Source: Plantago elongata
Lineage: Eukaryota > Streptophyta > Magnoliopsida > Lamiales > Plantaginaceae
Direction of reading: 5' to 3'
NCBI GenBank assembly: GCA_036897095.1
Contig: JAYMSP010002361.1
Span: forward strand, 1 to 24,739
DNA: 24,739 bases
In this document: piece by piece, positions 11,237 to 21,760 of the stretch
Numbering within the stretch: the first letter of the stretch is position 1
How the letters are laid out: each line of letters starts with the position of its first letter
Position numbers and translations under genes: made by a program
The notes under the pieces: generated by a model
Seen by the model: only the letters and a program-made list of their open reading frames with translations
The model's database searches: none
Told to the model about the DNA's origin: nothing

Positions 11237-11520
11237 TCGAGAGTCATCCACATGTCATTGACAACAACCGGTGACCGGCGCCGTGTCGCCACCACTCCCC
11301 CGCCCAATCGATTGATGAATCAGTGAGGAATCGAAATTCAAAAGTGTTGTGTTTTAGAGAGAGAAGAGGAGAAGAAGAGAGAGAAAGAGAGAGAGTGTGT
11401 ATGTGTGGGAGTAGAAGGAGTGAGTAAGGTAGGCTTTGATGGCATGGCGATCCTTCCTCTCCACAGAAACTGGACCAAACAAATTACTAGAAGAGAAACA
11501 ATAATATAAATCGAAAACAC
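11237..11520 (-). promoter_or_regulatory. probable promoter and 5' leader of the zinc-finger gene
   Basis: On the minus strand the sequence runs from a TATA-like TTTATATTAT near 11512-11503, through a long CT-rich tract (about 11400-11350, CTCTCT repeats), to a GC-rich stretch near 11300-11220. CT-rich leaders and a sharp rise in GC before the first exon are common in plant genes. The donor at 11167/11166 would end the leader exon. The leader holds short upstream ATGs near 11258-11246. The true start of transcription cannot be seen. Confidence 0.45.
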
Positions 11521-13093
11521 AACCACTTGCTAAATTACATCTTTCCCCTCCCGCCAGAATAATTCTTTTCCTTTTCCACATTTTTCCGCATAAATGCCCT
11601 TTTATATTTTTCATAAATTAATACTATTAAAAGGAATAAAATTTAATAAATACCCTCTTTAATATACATGGTCCAATTTATGCCAATGCTTTTTTATCCT
11701 TAAAATTTTACTTCGCTTAAGTCGATTTTATCCTGTTAAAAAATAGTATATGTGTACGATTGAATAGTTCTTTTAGCAATAATTATACTAATTGAAATAT
11801 AAACGAAAAATGGAACATGTTATTTTAACAAAATTGATGGATTTTATAGATAAAAATGTATATCTACTTTAAAACATTAACATTACCTTTATAATATTGA
11901 TCGGTCTATATTCAAATTAATTATAAATATAATAGTATAAGTGATAATGGGTTTAAATGGATGATTATGATACCATTTACCATTTCTATTTGCCTACTAC
12001 TATAATGCAATAAACGTCTTAAGCCTGTCAAAAAGGTGATGGATCAATTTATTGATTTAAACAATCGTTCCATGTTGAAGATCTGCATTCCCGATTCAGT
12101 GGTCTAAAAATCTTTGAGGGGTCTAGTTTGCAAACTGAAATTCTTTGGAAAAGAGAGAAAATGAATGAACTGGCGTGCTTGTGTTCTAACAGATGCCATT
12201 ATTTATGAACATTTATTCCTAGTTTCCTACGTGATCACAACTTGAAAAATATTCATCAATGCCACTTATAACGCCATCAATATTCAAGAGATTCTGAAAT
12301 GCTAATTTGACCAGTTTTAATCACAACTCATCCGAATCTTTTGGGACAACATGGTTATCCGTAACCAAGTCAGTCACACATCCCGTATAATATTACCCAC
12401 TTCAATACAACCTATGCAAATTCAATTTTCAATATAACAAAAATGTATCATACTAAGTGAGGTGAGAGTATCACATGCCATATTCACACTCATGCGACGT
12501 CGGATTAATCGTAGTTATAATCTTATGTTTCCAGGTAAGAGATGTATGGTCACCAACATCATAGAAGGGACCATACAATTACTATGGAGCATGATGAAAT
12601 CAAACTTGTAAACAAGGAATAAGAGAAAAAGGTTAAGTAACAAGTACTACTACTAATACTCCTCCCAAGAGCCACTCAACATGGCCATCTGAAATCTTCA
12701 AGACAACGACCACACACATAGGTCCACCGACCCTCACAGAGGAACAACGACAACATTAGTATTCAATTCGTAGATACATCAAAGGTGACCAATGAGCATT
12801 CGACATATTAAGAAACAACTATTCTTTCTGCTTGCTTATAAAATTCACCTTACTTCGAACTAGAATCATTATAAAAAGTCCACTTTAACCACGTCAAACC
12901 ACAGCATCATTTATTCTCCTCAAGTGAGGCTAAAAACCTATGTTCTTAGAGCACCCTTAAAAAGGGTCTAATTTTAAGGTTATGGCGGTGCTGGGCCGGA
13001 TAAGTCATACATAGGAGATAAATTGAAATGGAAAAAGCTAAAGACGCCCGTCATGTATGGAAATTTGCATTTCCTTTTTACATAGAAGTTAAT
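11521..13093. other. AT-rich intergenic region
   Basis: No coding region or RNA gene can be supported here. From about 11600 to 12000 the DNA is extremely AT-rich; from 12000 to 13090 it is mixed sequence with stops in all frames and no clear element ends. Confidence 0.55.
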
Positions 13094-13524
13094 ACCTGTG
13101 TGTGGTTTATTCAACCTCACTTTAATATGCCCACTCATGTCATTCATAAAAGCGAAAAAGCAACATCCAGAAGTTATAATCTCAATTCCGCTGAAGCGAC
13201 TAGCAGTCTGAAACACCAGAGGACTAGTTCTGCCCAAAACACTGGAACTACTATCAAAGCAAACTAGCAAAGTGCCAGTTCCAATATTATCCCCGCCAAC
13301 AATCATACTACCTGTGCGTGGTTTATTCAACCTCACTTTAATATGCCCACTCATGTCATGCATAAAAGCGAAAAAGCACCATCCAGAGTTATAATCTCAA
13401 TTCCGCTGAAGTGACTAGCAGTGTGAAACACCAGAGGACTATTTCTGCCCGAAACACTGGAACTACTATAAAAGCAAACTAGCAAAGTGCTAGTTCCAGT
13501 ATTATCCCCGCCAACAATCATACT
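13094..13524. repeat. 216-bp tandem duplication, two copies
   Basis: Copies 13094-13309 and 13310-13524 are over 90 percent identical by eye, both beginning ACCTGTG(T/C)GTGGTTTATT and ending AACAATCATACT. Copy 2 lacks one base in the CCAGAAG/CCAGAG stretch. On the minus strand each copy ends CAC(A/G)CACAG/GT, like an exon end with a splice donor. An open minus-strand frame spans copy 1 and part of copy 2 (12980-13363), but the one-base loss breaks the frame between copies. This suggests a duplicated relic of an exon or simply chance openness; I do not recognise the peptide. Confidence 0.9.
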
Positions 13525-15056
13525 ACTAATTAGACCATCACAACAAGAAACAACAACCATATAACATGCAGTAGATATGCCCGTGGATACTTATACAAGT
13601 ATTATGTATACAGGAAACAGTAATCACAGCAAAAGATGAAGGTCCTTCGGGTGCTTTACTAGTTCCCTCCATTAGGCATGTCATGATTTGAACTTTTCTG
13701 GAAAGAGAAGGCAAAATGAGGCTCCTTCAACTCAGAATCACCCTACTTTTTTCTTTAAAAGATGAAGTCAGAATATTGGAATAATATTTTGAACAGAAAA
13801 TCCTTAAATTAAGATAAATTGCAGGCTTATAGGACGTTCCTAGCTAATTTCAATCACAGCATATGAATTCAGACACTGAATAATGATCACAATTGCTAAG
13901 AAAGAGTATGGTATCTGGGATCAGAGTCATAATTGAACTTTGTTGGCAGGAAAAAAAAACGAAAAGATGAAAGATAAAAAGGAAAAAGAAAACCAGTCGT
14001 TCCTTCGTAAATTTAAGCAATACTTTATGAAAACATAATCAAACTCAAGAACACCTACATATTTCAGCTATCTGATTCACCTAAGATAGTATAACGCCTA
14101 AAAATACTGAGACTTCAACTAGCACGAACAGTAATCTTATAAACCATACACCACCCCTCACAGTACTATCCTAACCACCCATTTACTGTCAGGGCAAAAC
14201 TAGTATCCAATATCAGCAACTCATTCGAGTAAACACAAAAGCTTTAAATTTTATATCCAAACTTCCACAAACAGCTCTGTTTTTAATTACATGCCAGGAA
14301 GCAACTAGAATAAAAAAACAGAAGTTTTAAAACTGAGCTTGGTTTATGAATTAATTCATTGATCTTGCAGATTGATATAACCACATACAACCACAGCCAT
14401 TGGCAAAGGTATGAAGAATGGTTTGGAGAATGCTTACATTGGCAAAGGTTTATAAAGGGTGAATCCTGAGTGAGAAAGGCAGAGGGAAGATGGTTTGGAG
14501 GCTAAGTTTTGTGCATATCCAGAGAATATTATGCTACTTTCCTTAATTGAAGTTTTTATTATACTCAAAGAGTGGACAACAAAATTATAAACTCAATGGA
14601 CTAGATGAAAACACCCGTATTAGCAGGGGTACACAATCTCCACCTCCAAAATCACCTCATCCAAATTAAAATACGTGAAGACATTAAGATGTTTACCAAT
14701 CAGAATGTACTAGAAATTGCAACAATAACAAGTATCAGAGAAGCTTCTGACAAGGTCAAAGTCAAACACCGCAGAATATAAAGCGAGAGAATTTGCCTAA
14801 CTCAGACTGGTCCCAAAACCAACTCTTATGATATCCACATTTCAGAAACTATATGCGTTGAGGGGATGTGGCTGTATATGCAAAGATATTCTTGTAATGT
14901 AACGATAAATCATTCCTGCCGACACCAAATGCCAGATAATCTGATTCAGCATTAAGAGAAATCTACCAAAAAACACACTTAATCAAATGACTGTCTTATG
15001 GATCGTCAGTACACAATGTGCACCATCCAAGTTGCTCTGATTAACATTAAATATTA
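13525..15056. other. intergenic region, no gene seen
   Basis: Mixed AT-rich DNA with stops in all frames. A small internal repetition near 14396-14505 reuses ATTGGCAAAGGT and ATGGTTTGGAG. No RNA gene, element end or coding exon can be supported. Confidence 0.5.
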
Positions 15057-15298
15057 CTCCCTCCGTCCCAGTTTGGAAGTTCCGCGGGACCGGACACAAG
15101 TTAGAAGAAAAAAGTGATAAAGTAGGAAAGAAGTTAATAAATTATGAATGTGATTGGATAAAGTAGGAGAAATAGTGAATAAAGTATGAGAGATAATGTA
15201 TAAAGTAGGCGTTAGAGATTTTCTATTTAAGGAAGCGGGACTTCCAAACTGGGACAGCCCAAAATGGAAAACGGACTTTCAAACCGGGACGGAGGGAA
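15057..15298. mobile_element. Stowaway-type MITE (Tc1/mariner-like)
   Basis: The left end reads CTCCCTCCGTCCCAGTTTGG and the right end is its near-perfect inverted counterpart (CCGGGACGGAGGGAA). Both ends are flanked by TA (15055-15056 and 15299-15300), the target duplication of this superfamily. CTCCCTCCGTCCC is the hallmark Stowaway terminus. The element is 242 bp and non-coding. A second inverted pair (GGAAGTTCCGCGGGA against the GGAAGCGGGACTTCC region) lies just inside the ends. It depends on a mariner-like transposase made elsewhere. Confidence 0.93.
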
Positions 15299-15799
15299 TA
15301 CATGTTTAGCACTGGTGATAGCTTAAATATAGACAGTTACCTTTGCTACTCACTGAATTAATGTTCATGAGGTAAATCAAAAGCCCATGCACATTAACTG
15401 CAACATAAACAGCAGTATTTGCCGCTTCACACAATGATAATCTTAATATTGCCGAATTAAAAGAAAAGATTAAACACAGCAACTTCAACATAAGCAGTAA
15501 ACACACATTGGAATAACAAATTTCAGATCATAAAGTCAGTCCAAGTAAATATGCAATTTTAGATGATAATCGATGAGAGAATAAAAGTGCACTGCACAAA
15601 ATAAGTCGTATACACTAGTATTGTCAATACAAATCAAGAAAGGAAGATTTCTTATACTACAGAGCAGCGATTAAGTAGAAAACTGTGTACATAAACACTA
15701 ACACGGTATATGCTATAGAAGTTCCCCATTCATTCCACCATATAATTCAATGAAAGTTTTTGAAAAAATGATTGCACATCTAGTAGTCAAGACATAACC
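15299..15799. other. downstream flank and probable 3' untranslated region of ELC
   Basis: No coding region is supported. On the minus strand this is the first 500 bases after the ELC stop codon and probably holds its 3' untranslated region and poly(A) site. Confidence 0.5.
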
Positions 15800-16996
15800 T
15801 CAAGAGAACGAATACTGTGATTGCCCCCTGGAAGCCATACTAGCAACCTGAGCCTGCATCTGAACCGCCCTCACTTTTGAAGCTGTAGCACGATGGAAAA
15901 ATTGCTCACGTGACAGCAGTCTCACATTCCTCAAGTATAGATCAAATGGCACAGCTCCTTCCTGTGCAGCCTTATCCAGAGCATAAATGGTGTCCTCAAC
16001 TGCCAAATCAGACGCCGTACACTCCAACATCTGCTTCGACAGTGCATCAGCCGGCTCAAACGCTTTATCCACATCCACCTCACCACTACTCGCCAACTTC
16101 CCTTCATTCTCCCTCACCCACCCTTCCATAATCTCCGTATTCATCAAAATCATCTGCAATTGCTGCTCCAATGCCTCCTTCTCATCCTGCATCTCCTTCA
16201 ACCCTCTCCCCAACTCCTCATCCCGCTTCCTCAACACCGCCTGAGTCGCAAACAACCCTTCCATTTCCGTCTCCCTCGCCCGCCTCATCTCCCTAATCTC
16301 CCCACTTAAACCCCCCACCAGCTTATCCACCGCATTCCTCTTAAAAACCTCGTTCGGATCATCCGTCACCCTACCACCACCCCCACCACTCCCATACCCA
16401 TAAGGAGGCGGAGGCGACGGATTATACTCCCTCGGAGGTATTGCCGGCCTCGTAGAACCAACCGAAGAATAACCCGAACTCAAATTAGGACTCGGGCTAG
16501 GGCTAGGGTTGGGGTTTGACGGCTTCCTCTGCGCATACAAAGGCGGATCACGAGCAAAGTAGTGACTCAAATTCCTCGCCAATTCCACCAAATTGGAGCT
16601 CGGAAACACCCAGGAGTGCAGATACGGAATCGAAACAACACCATTGGGTGACACAAACGGATGAGGCCGCTTGATGATCATGTCGCGGGTGGGATTCACA
16701 AACACAAGAGGCGCGTGGTGAGGATACGACTCCATAAGCCAGATGATCACCGGGATGTTGTAGGTAACGGAGTGGAACGACATCGGGACTGTGCCGTCGG
16801 CCTGGAGGAGGTTGACGGTGCGGCCGTCGTTGTGGGTGAACACGGCGGTTTTGGGCTGCAGAGAAGGGTAGGTCTCGGTGAGCTGGAGGAGATGCTGGCG
16901 GATGTGCCATTTAATGGTTTCGGCGTAGGGTAGAGCTTGAGGTCCGCCTTGGGAGAGGAGCGTGTTGAGGAATTGCTGTGTGTACTGGCCTGCCAT
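15800..16996 (-). CDS. ELC: ESCRT-I subunit VPS23, protein ELC-like
   Basis: An intronless frame of 398 residues, the same length as Arabidopsis ELC. ELC is the plant TSG101/VPS23: it recognises ubiquitinated membrane cargo and, with VPS28 and VPS37, sorts it at endosomes into multivesicular bodies. Residues 1-150 form the UEV domain, a ubiquitin-conjugating fold without catalytic Cys; visible marks are [16 protein letters not shown] (56-71), YNIPVIIWL (79-87), and [15 protein letters not shown] (115-129). Residues 158-202 are Pro/Ser/Gly-rich, as in the family linker. Residues 215-300 are charged and heptad-like, the coiled coil. Residues 315-385 ([20 protein letters not shown], then [19 protein letters not shown]) are the C-terminal steadiness box that binds the ESCRT-I core. 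The ATG at 16996 (ATGGCAGG) is the right start; the frame upstream has no earlier ATG. GC content is much higher in the 5' half than in the flanks, which is normal for plant coding DNA. Confidence 0.97.
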   Translation of the reverse strand: MAGQYTQQFLNTLLSQGGPQALPYAETIKWHIRQHLLQLTETYPSLQPKTAVFTHNDGRTVNLLQADGTVPMSFHSVTYNIPVIIWLMESYPHHAPLVFVNPTRDMIIKRPHPFVSPNGVVSIPYLHSWVFPSSNLVELARNLSHYFARDPPLYAQRKPSNPNPSPSPSPNLSSGYSSVGSTRPAIPPREYNPSPPPPYGYGSGGGGGRVTDDPNEVFKRNAVDKLVGGLSGEIREMRRARETEMEGLFATQAVLRKRDEELGRGLKEMQDEKEALEQQLQMILMNTEIMEGWVRENEGKLASSGEVDVDKAFEPADALSKQMLECTASDLAVEDTIYALDKAAQEGAVPFDLYLRNVRLLSREQFFHRATASKVRAVQMQAQVASMASRGQSQYSFS

Positions 16997-17484
16997 GGAT
17001 TTGATCAATCAATTGATCGGTTGAGGTTGAAGTGACGATTGGGGTTTTTGTGACGGATTGGGGAAAATTGAATCTGAAGAGATGAAGATGATGAAGGATT
17101 TGACAGAGTGACTCTGTTAAGGAACAAGGAAGTGGTTTAATTAAGAAATAGAGCGATTAATTAAAGATGATTACTCGTATTATGTGTAATTCTTCTGTCT
17201 GGTTGAAGTCGTCGCCTACTTGGTTACTTCCCGGAGTATTAAAAGCTTCCACGCCAGAACGCGTACAACGGTACAAGTAACCCGGATTTGTATTGGAATC
17301 GGGGTTGAAGTTGAATATACCAGAGTTGAAATTGGGACGAAATTGTTGGAAGTATAATTAAAGAGTAAGTATAGTAGAAGGTAAGATTTTATTAATCTAT
17401 AAAAAAGTTTGATTTTAACAATAAAGAACCGGTTAGGAACACTATAAATCGACTGAAAGTTTTACATAAGAGAAAAAAAATTTA
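16997..17484 (-). promoter_or_regulatory. ELC upstream region
   Basis: This is the 488-bp segment between the ELC start codon and the fold-back element, so it should hold the ELC leader and core promoter. No single TATA box stands out. No open frame is supported. Confidence 0.4.
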
Positions 17485-17771
17485 CACTACAACCTTTTGG
17501 CCCACTTTAAATTTACACCCGAACCTTTTCTTTGGGAGTCTGCACTAAAACCTTTGTTAAAAATTTTACCTAACACAAGTTTTTAAAAAGGTTTCGTTAA
17601 CGCGTGTAAATTTTTGCAAAGGTTTTGGTGTAATTTGAAAATAAAACTAACGGAGAGTTAACGCCGTCTAACCGGCGTATTAAGTCAAAATATTTGCAAA
17701 TGTTTTAGTGCAGACTCCAAAAAAAAAAAAGGTCCAGGTGTAAATTCGAAATGGACCAAAAGGTTGTAGTG
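17485..17771. mobile_element. fold-back MITE with CACTACAACC ends
   Basis: The left end CACTACAACCTTTTGGCCCA is matched by the inverted right end (CACTACAACCTTTTGGTCCA on the minus strand). The arms continue with few changes for about 75-80 bases, through AATTTACACC and GAGTCTGCACTAAAAC. The element is 287 bp and non-coding. TA flanks both ends (17483-17484 and 17772-17773). Termini starting CACTA recall CACTA elements, but those make 3-bp duplications, which are TTA and TAA here and do not match. The TA flanks fit a mariner-like element. A third, internal inverted copy of the arm (CACCAAAACCTTTG on the minus strand, about 17611-17634) lies in the middle. Confidence 0.8.
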
Positions 17772-18200
17772 TAAAAAAAATTCATTTTATATAAATACCT
17801 CAAATTCCAACATACTATCTCAAATAACCCACACAACTCAATCATCTTTATCTCTCAACAAAAATCCTAGAGAGAGATACATGCATACTTCTCTCATAAC
17901 TCACTCCACATCCTCGCCGCAACCACCACCGGACACCGCCAGAAATTATGGTACTCCAACACGACTTCACCAGAAAAATCTCTTCTCTCTTTCTCTCACG
18001 ATTTCGTTGAATTTTCACCAAATTTTCAGATCTAGTTGCTAAAATGTTCAAATCAATAAATTCACCTACTTTTTTTCATTAAAATCTCATTTGGTAATGA
18101 ACTTTGACCTTTTATTTTTTATTTTCACTGATTTTACGAAGTGATATTTTCAGATCTGGTTTAAGATCTGAAAATTCGTACAGTGGAAATCGAATTTCGC
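17772..18200 (+). promoter_or_regulatory. promoter-like segment without a following gene
   Basis: Immediately right of the fold-back, a TATA-like TTTATATAAATACC (about 17786-17799) is followed by a pyrimidine- and A-rich leader-like stretch with ATCTTTATCTCTCAAC and TCTCTTCTCTC runs. Paired TTTCAGATCT motifs stand at about 18026 and 18150. It looks like a gene start on the plus strand, yet no open frame follows. It may be a dead promoter, the leader of a non-coding RNA, or the end of a larger element. This is an inference from sequence style only. Confidence 0.3.
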
Positions 18201-18930
18201 AATTTGGTGTTTTGTTATGGTTTTAAGAGGTTGTTTTATATTATTAACCATCATTGTTACGGTTTTAGCTTATGTTGAATATTTTGGCCTGTAATAGATG
18301 TAACGTAAGTATTATAATTTCAAGACCTATTATTGTAGTTGTAAGCAACAACATTGGTGTTTTTAGCATTTTGTGAAATATTTATGATTTGACTTTTTCA
18401 AATATTTTTATAATTCTAAGAGTCAATGTTATAGTTTTAAGAGGTGCTGATATAGTTGAAGTATCAATATTATATTTTTAGCTTGTGTTGCATTTTCGTG
18501 TTTTGTTATTGTTTTAAGAGGTATATTTGTTGTTTTAATAGGCATTGGTATAGTCTTATAGCCTTAAACATTAATGTTATAACTATATTTATACAATGTT
18601 GAGTATATGCATGTTACTATTTTTAGAACATATATATATTATAATTATAAGAGCTATAGCTGTAATTTTAAGCATCAATGTTTTGTTAAAATATTTATAA
18701 TTTCATTTTTGGTAAAATGTTTTGTTATACTTATAAGAGATGTGATTATGGTTTATGTATAAATATTACTATTTTTAGCATGTGTTGCATTATTCTGCTT
18801 TATTATAGAGTGTAACTGTTTTTAGCATGTGTTGCACGTTTCTTCTGTGTTTTTAAGTAATAAAGTGATAGTTTTAATGAGACTTGTTATGATTTTAACA
18901 TAGTTAATGGATGTTTTAAGCAGATGTTAA
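18201..18930 (+). repeat. decayed minisatellite-like region, period near 72 bp
   Basis: Motifs such as GTTTTAAGAGGT, TTTTTAGCATGTGTTGCA and CAATGTTATAG recur in one orientation. TAAGAGGT-like cores are at about 18224, 18441, 18514, 18651 and 18733, spacings of 217, 73, 137 and 82, near multiples of 72. The DNA is rich in T on this strand and has no frame. Copies are too diverged to set exact ends. Confidence 0.5.
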
Positions 18931-18999
18931 TGTTGACATTGAGTTTGATGATGGGTATGTCAAATGTACAATACAACTGCAAAAATTGAAACATCAAGC

Positions 19000-19510
19000 A
19001 CAAACAACAAAAGGCAGAAAACTGAAGTTCACCAACAAGTTTAATTAAAAAAAGACTTATTTTAACAACTCAATTTACATAAAAAAAGAAATTCAAAATA
19101 ACGTTTATTGTAATTTTTTCTATCAGAATTGATGTTTTAGAACCTTTGAATGAGTATTTCGATATTGTAAATGACCGAATGTTTCAAGTGGCTTATTTTA
19201 AACATGCTTACTGATGTTTTAATGGAATATATGAAACTTTTAAACTTGTGTAATTGTGATTTAAAGATATTAATTTGTCGTTTAAAACTGTAATAAGTCA
19301 TTTAAAAACTTTATGACTGTTTAAAATCATCACACCATCTCTTAAAAACATTAAAAACATAGGTTAAATCTATAATTAAAACATACTATACCGATGAGTT
19401 AAAATCATCACATCATCATATCTTAAAACATTAGCAAAACGCATTAAAAACATAATTGAAATTTCCAATACTAACAACTTCAAACCATAACATAATCTAT
19501 TAAAAGCACA
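19000..19510 (-). repeat. opposite-orientation partner of the decayed minisatellite
   Basis: This A-rich block repeats ATTAAAAACATA, TTAAAATCATCACA and ATCTCTTAAAAACATT. Read on the minus strand it shows AATGTTTTTAAGAGAT and TATGTTTTTAATG motifs like those at 18201-18930. The two blocks may be arms of one decayed inverted structure about 1.3 kb long. No gene is seen. Confidence 0.4.
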
Positions 19511-19585
19511 ACGAAAAATGTTGTCTCGGCGGTTTTAAATAAACTCGGCCGGTCAGACCGCTAAAACCAAATAAAAAAGGCAAAA

Positions 19586-20002
19586 AAAACCCATGATTTT
19601 TCTATTTTTTAGAAAAGTCTTACATTTTCTAAGACTTTGAGTTAGTATACTATAAGGTAAGATTTTTCTAATCCATTAGAAAATCTGGTTTATTTGATTC
19701 TGACCGGAACGCGCGGTTCATAGAAAAATCAGCCGAAAAACAAACCAAGCCGGATTTCATCATACTAGCTTCTATGGAAGCCAATCAGGTAAAACCCAAC
19801 CATTTACTCTGTGTTTTTTTTAGATTTTGGTCTATATATTGGTCGAATTCAGCTTCTACTCTTGCTTTTTGCGTGAATTCTGGCTTAGTTGAACCGTAAA
19901 ATGCAAAAAGACCGCGTGAAACAGACCAGAACCGCGAGAACCCATAATTTTCTTAGTTTTGGGGAAAATCTTCCCTTTTCTAATACTTTAGCAACTATAA
20001 AT
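19586..20002 (+). repeat. diverged direct repeat of about 65 bp with GC-richer spacer
   Basis: Copy 1 (about 19588-19655) and copy 2 (about 19938-20000) share AACCCAT(G/A)A, TTTTCT, GAAAA-TCTT, TTTTCTAA, ACTTT, and finally ACTATAA in the same order. The spacer contains several CCGG, ACCGCG and CGCGG words, unusual for this AT-rich desert. A near-perfect hairpin, AGATTTTTCTAAT with ATTAGAAAATCT, is at about 19660-19686. No open frame is supported. Confidence 0.5.
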
Positions 20003-20536
20003 TATAACTAAGTCGAACTGAACTGAATAGCACTGAATTGAAGTAACATGAAGAGAACGCATCATAAGTCTTTGTTCTCTTCAACTGAAATTTACTGAAC
20101 TGAATGGAACTGAACTGAACTGAACAGAAGTAAAGGTATAACTCGTCGAGCTGAACTGAAGTGATTTTAAGTAGAAGAGAACAGAGCCTAAACAGAGCTG
20201 AACTGAATGAATGGAACTGAACTGAACTGAAGTATAGTATAAATTATAACTAAGGTTGTGTTCTCTTCAGTTGAAATTTACTAAACTGAATTGGACTGAA
20301 GTAGGGTATAAATTATAACTAAGCCGAGCTGAACTGATTTATCTGAACTTAACTGAACTAAATTGAATGGAACTGAACTGAAGTGATTTTAAGTTGAAGA
20401 GAACACTTCAACTGAAATTTACTGGATTGAACTGTATTTAACTGAACTGAACTGAAATAATGTATAAACTATAATTACGTCGAGCTAAACTGAACTGAAT
20501 TTAACTAAACTGAACTGAGTTTAAGTTGAAGAGAAC
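20003..20536. mobile_element. nested array of small GTTCTCTTCAAC-ended elements, ACTGA-rich
   Basis: At least two complete fold-back units can be seen: 20074-20182 (GTTCTCTTCAACTG ... GTAGAAGAGAAC) and 20260-20404 (GTTCTCTTCAGTTG ... GTTGAAGAGAAC). A third right end is at 20525-20536, with a truncated left end at about 20405, and another right end at about 20050-20057. Interiors are ACTGAACTGA-type pentamer runs plus a shared core, TATAAATTATAACTAAG, seen at about 20004, 20238, 20310 and 20464. The units carry no gene. They look like MITEs inserted into or duplicated beside each other; the superfamily is not clear because no clean target duplication is visible. Confidence 0.7.
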
Positions 20537-20889
20537 CTATTTACTAATATTTACAAATCAAATTAATTTTATTTCGATATTACTTTTTATACATTTTACC
20601 TTAAACTTATATTTTTATAAAATATTACACAAAGCATTTCACTCTTATACACTTTATATTTATATAGATACAATAAAAACTCTATAAAAGAATACTTTAT
20701 AAAGGAATAAACTCCTTATAGTCATAAAAATTTTCGTCCCAACTTGGGACCAGTTATAAATAAGAATAAATTTCACATTGTCATATTTTATTAATTTCTC
20801 CGGTCCCGCCTTAAGTAATTATACCTCCTTATTTAATAAATGATATAATATTTAATAATATATATCCATATATATGATTTTCATTATGA
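20537..20889. other. AT-rich intergenic region
   Basis: Very AT-rich DNA without a supported gene or element end. A short patch near 20730-20820 (CCCAACTTGGGACC and GGTCCCGCC) is the only departure from AT-rich sequence. Confidence 0.5.
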
Positions 20890-20985
20890 TTTTTTTTTGA
20901 AACAGCTAAAGGATGAATCGATCCCCCCGACTTATTGGTTAGAGGTGAAGCGTCTTACCAATTAAGATGCGCTTCGTTGTCTTTC
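20890..20985 (-). mobile_element. tRNA-derived SINE-like relic
   Basis: On the minus strand the sequence shows a tRNA-like head: GCATCTTAATTGGTAAGACG (D-arm and A-box like, with a TCTTA/TAAGA stem), CTCTAACCAATAAGTCGGGG, then GGATCGATTCATCC (B-box like). The spacing between the two boxes is about right for a tRNA. It is followed by GTTTC and nine A residues (20898-20890), as in a retroposed copy. The acceptor stem does not pair and the anticodon arm is imperfect, so it is not a working tRNA. It could instead be a decayed tRNA pseudogene. Confidence 0.5.
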
Positions 20986-21760
20986 ATTAAAAAATTTAAG
21001 ATGTAAAAATACTTATCTAGAGTTGTTTGTGATAGTAATTTGAATTTTTGAGTGGTAAGCATATCTTTTAGATTCCGTGTAAGTAATAGTTTATCTATGT
21101 GCGGGCCTTATTAATTGTTGGACAAAATTCATTTTGTAGTTTGTCAAATTATTATTTAGTAATTTTATTCAATAAATGTAACATATAAGTTATGCTATTA
21201 TATTATTATAAAATATATATTGTTAGTGTAAACATCTACTTTAGAATAAACTCTATAGGAAATTTTTTTCTGGTCTCGACGATATGATTGTATGGAGTTT
21301 TTACAGTATAATATTAGTATTAACTCAAATAAATTGAAGGCATAAGTTAATGCAGTGGAATGGAATTGGGGTGGTGAGAGGAGGTGACCGAGTTTGATTC
21401 GTTAACTTAATCGTTTGAAATAAAAAAAGATTAACTATACCAAATTATGTTAAAGGTTTATTAAAGTTTTATGTGTAACACCAAGTTTTGAGAAAATAAA
21501 GTTGTTTGCATTGATTCCCAACTAAATTTAAACAGGTTATTGAATTATATGGTTTTGATTAAAAATGAGATTGTAGTTTTGCTAGAATTCCATGTGATTA
21601 TGATAATATGATGCTGAACTATCAAAATAACAATTGACAGGGAGAATGGAAGATTTTGAAATTCATATAAACATGAAAATACTTATGTGATTTACAGCAG
21701 AAGCATTAGATAACTATCTGCAAATTGCTACATCCAAATCCTACTCTAATGTATTCTATA
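20986..21760. other. intergenic region and probable 3' untranslated region of the lectin kinase gene
   Basis: No gene is supported. The right-hand 100-200 bases should be the 3' untranslated region of the minus-strand receptor kinase. The rest is AT-rich DNA without clear element ends. Confidence 0.5.

Noticed and set aside
12980..13363. 127-codon minus-strand frame as a real gene
   Set aside because: It is produced by the 216-bp tandem duplication, lacks a recognisable domain, and the frame breaks between copies.
16490..16520. Telomere-like TAGGG words
   Set aside because: They encode the Pro-Ser linker of ELC ([10 protein letters not shown]) and do not form a telomere array.
16548..16910. 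Open frame of 120 codons on the minus strand within ELC
   Set aside because: It is a shadow in another frame of the ELC coding region, with Pro/Arg-rich nonsense composition; the ELC frame has clear UEV motifs.
19774..19790. ATGGAAGCC followed by CAATCAG/GTAAAA as a possible first exon
   Set aside because: No continuing exon with coding character could be found downstream; the match to a start and donor can be chance.
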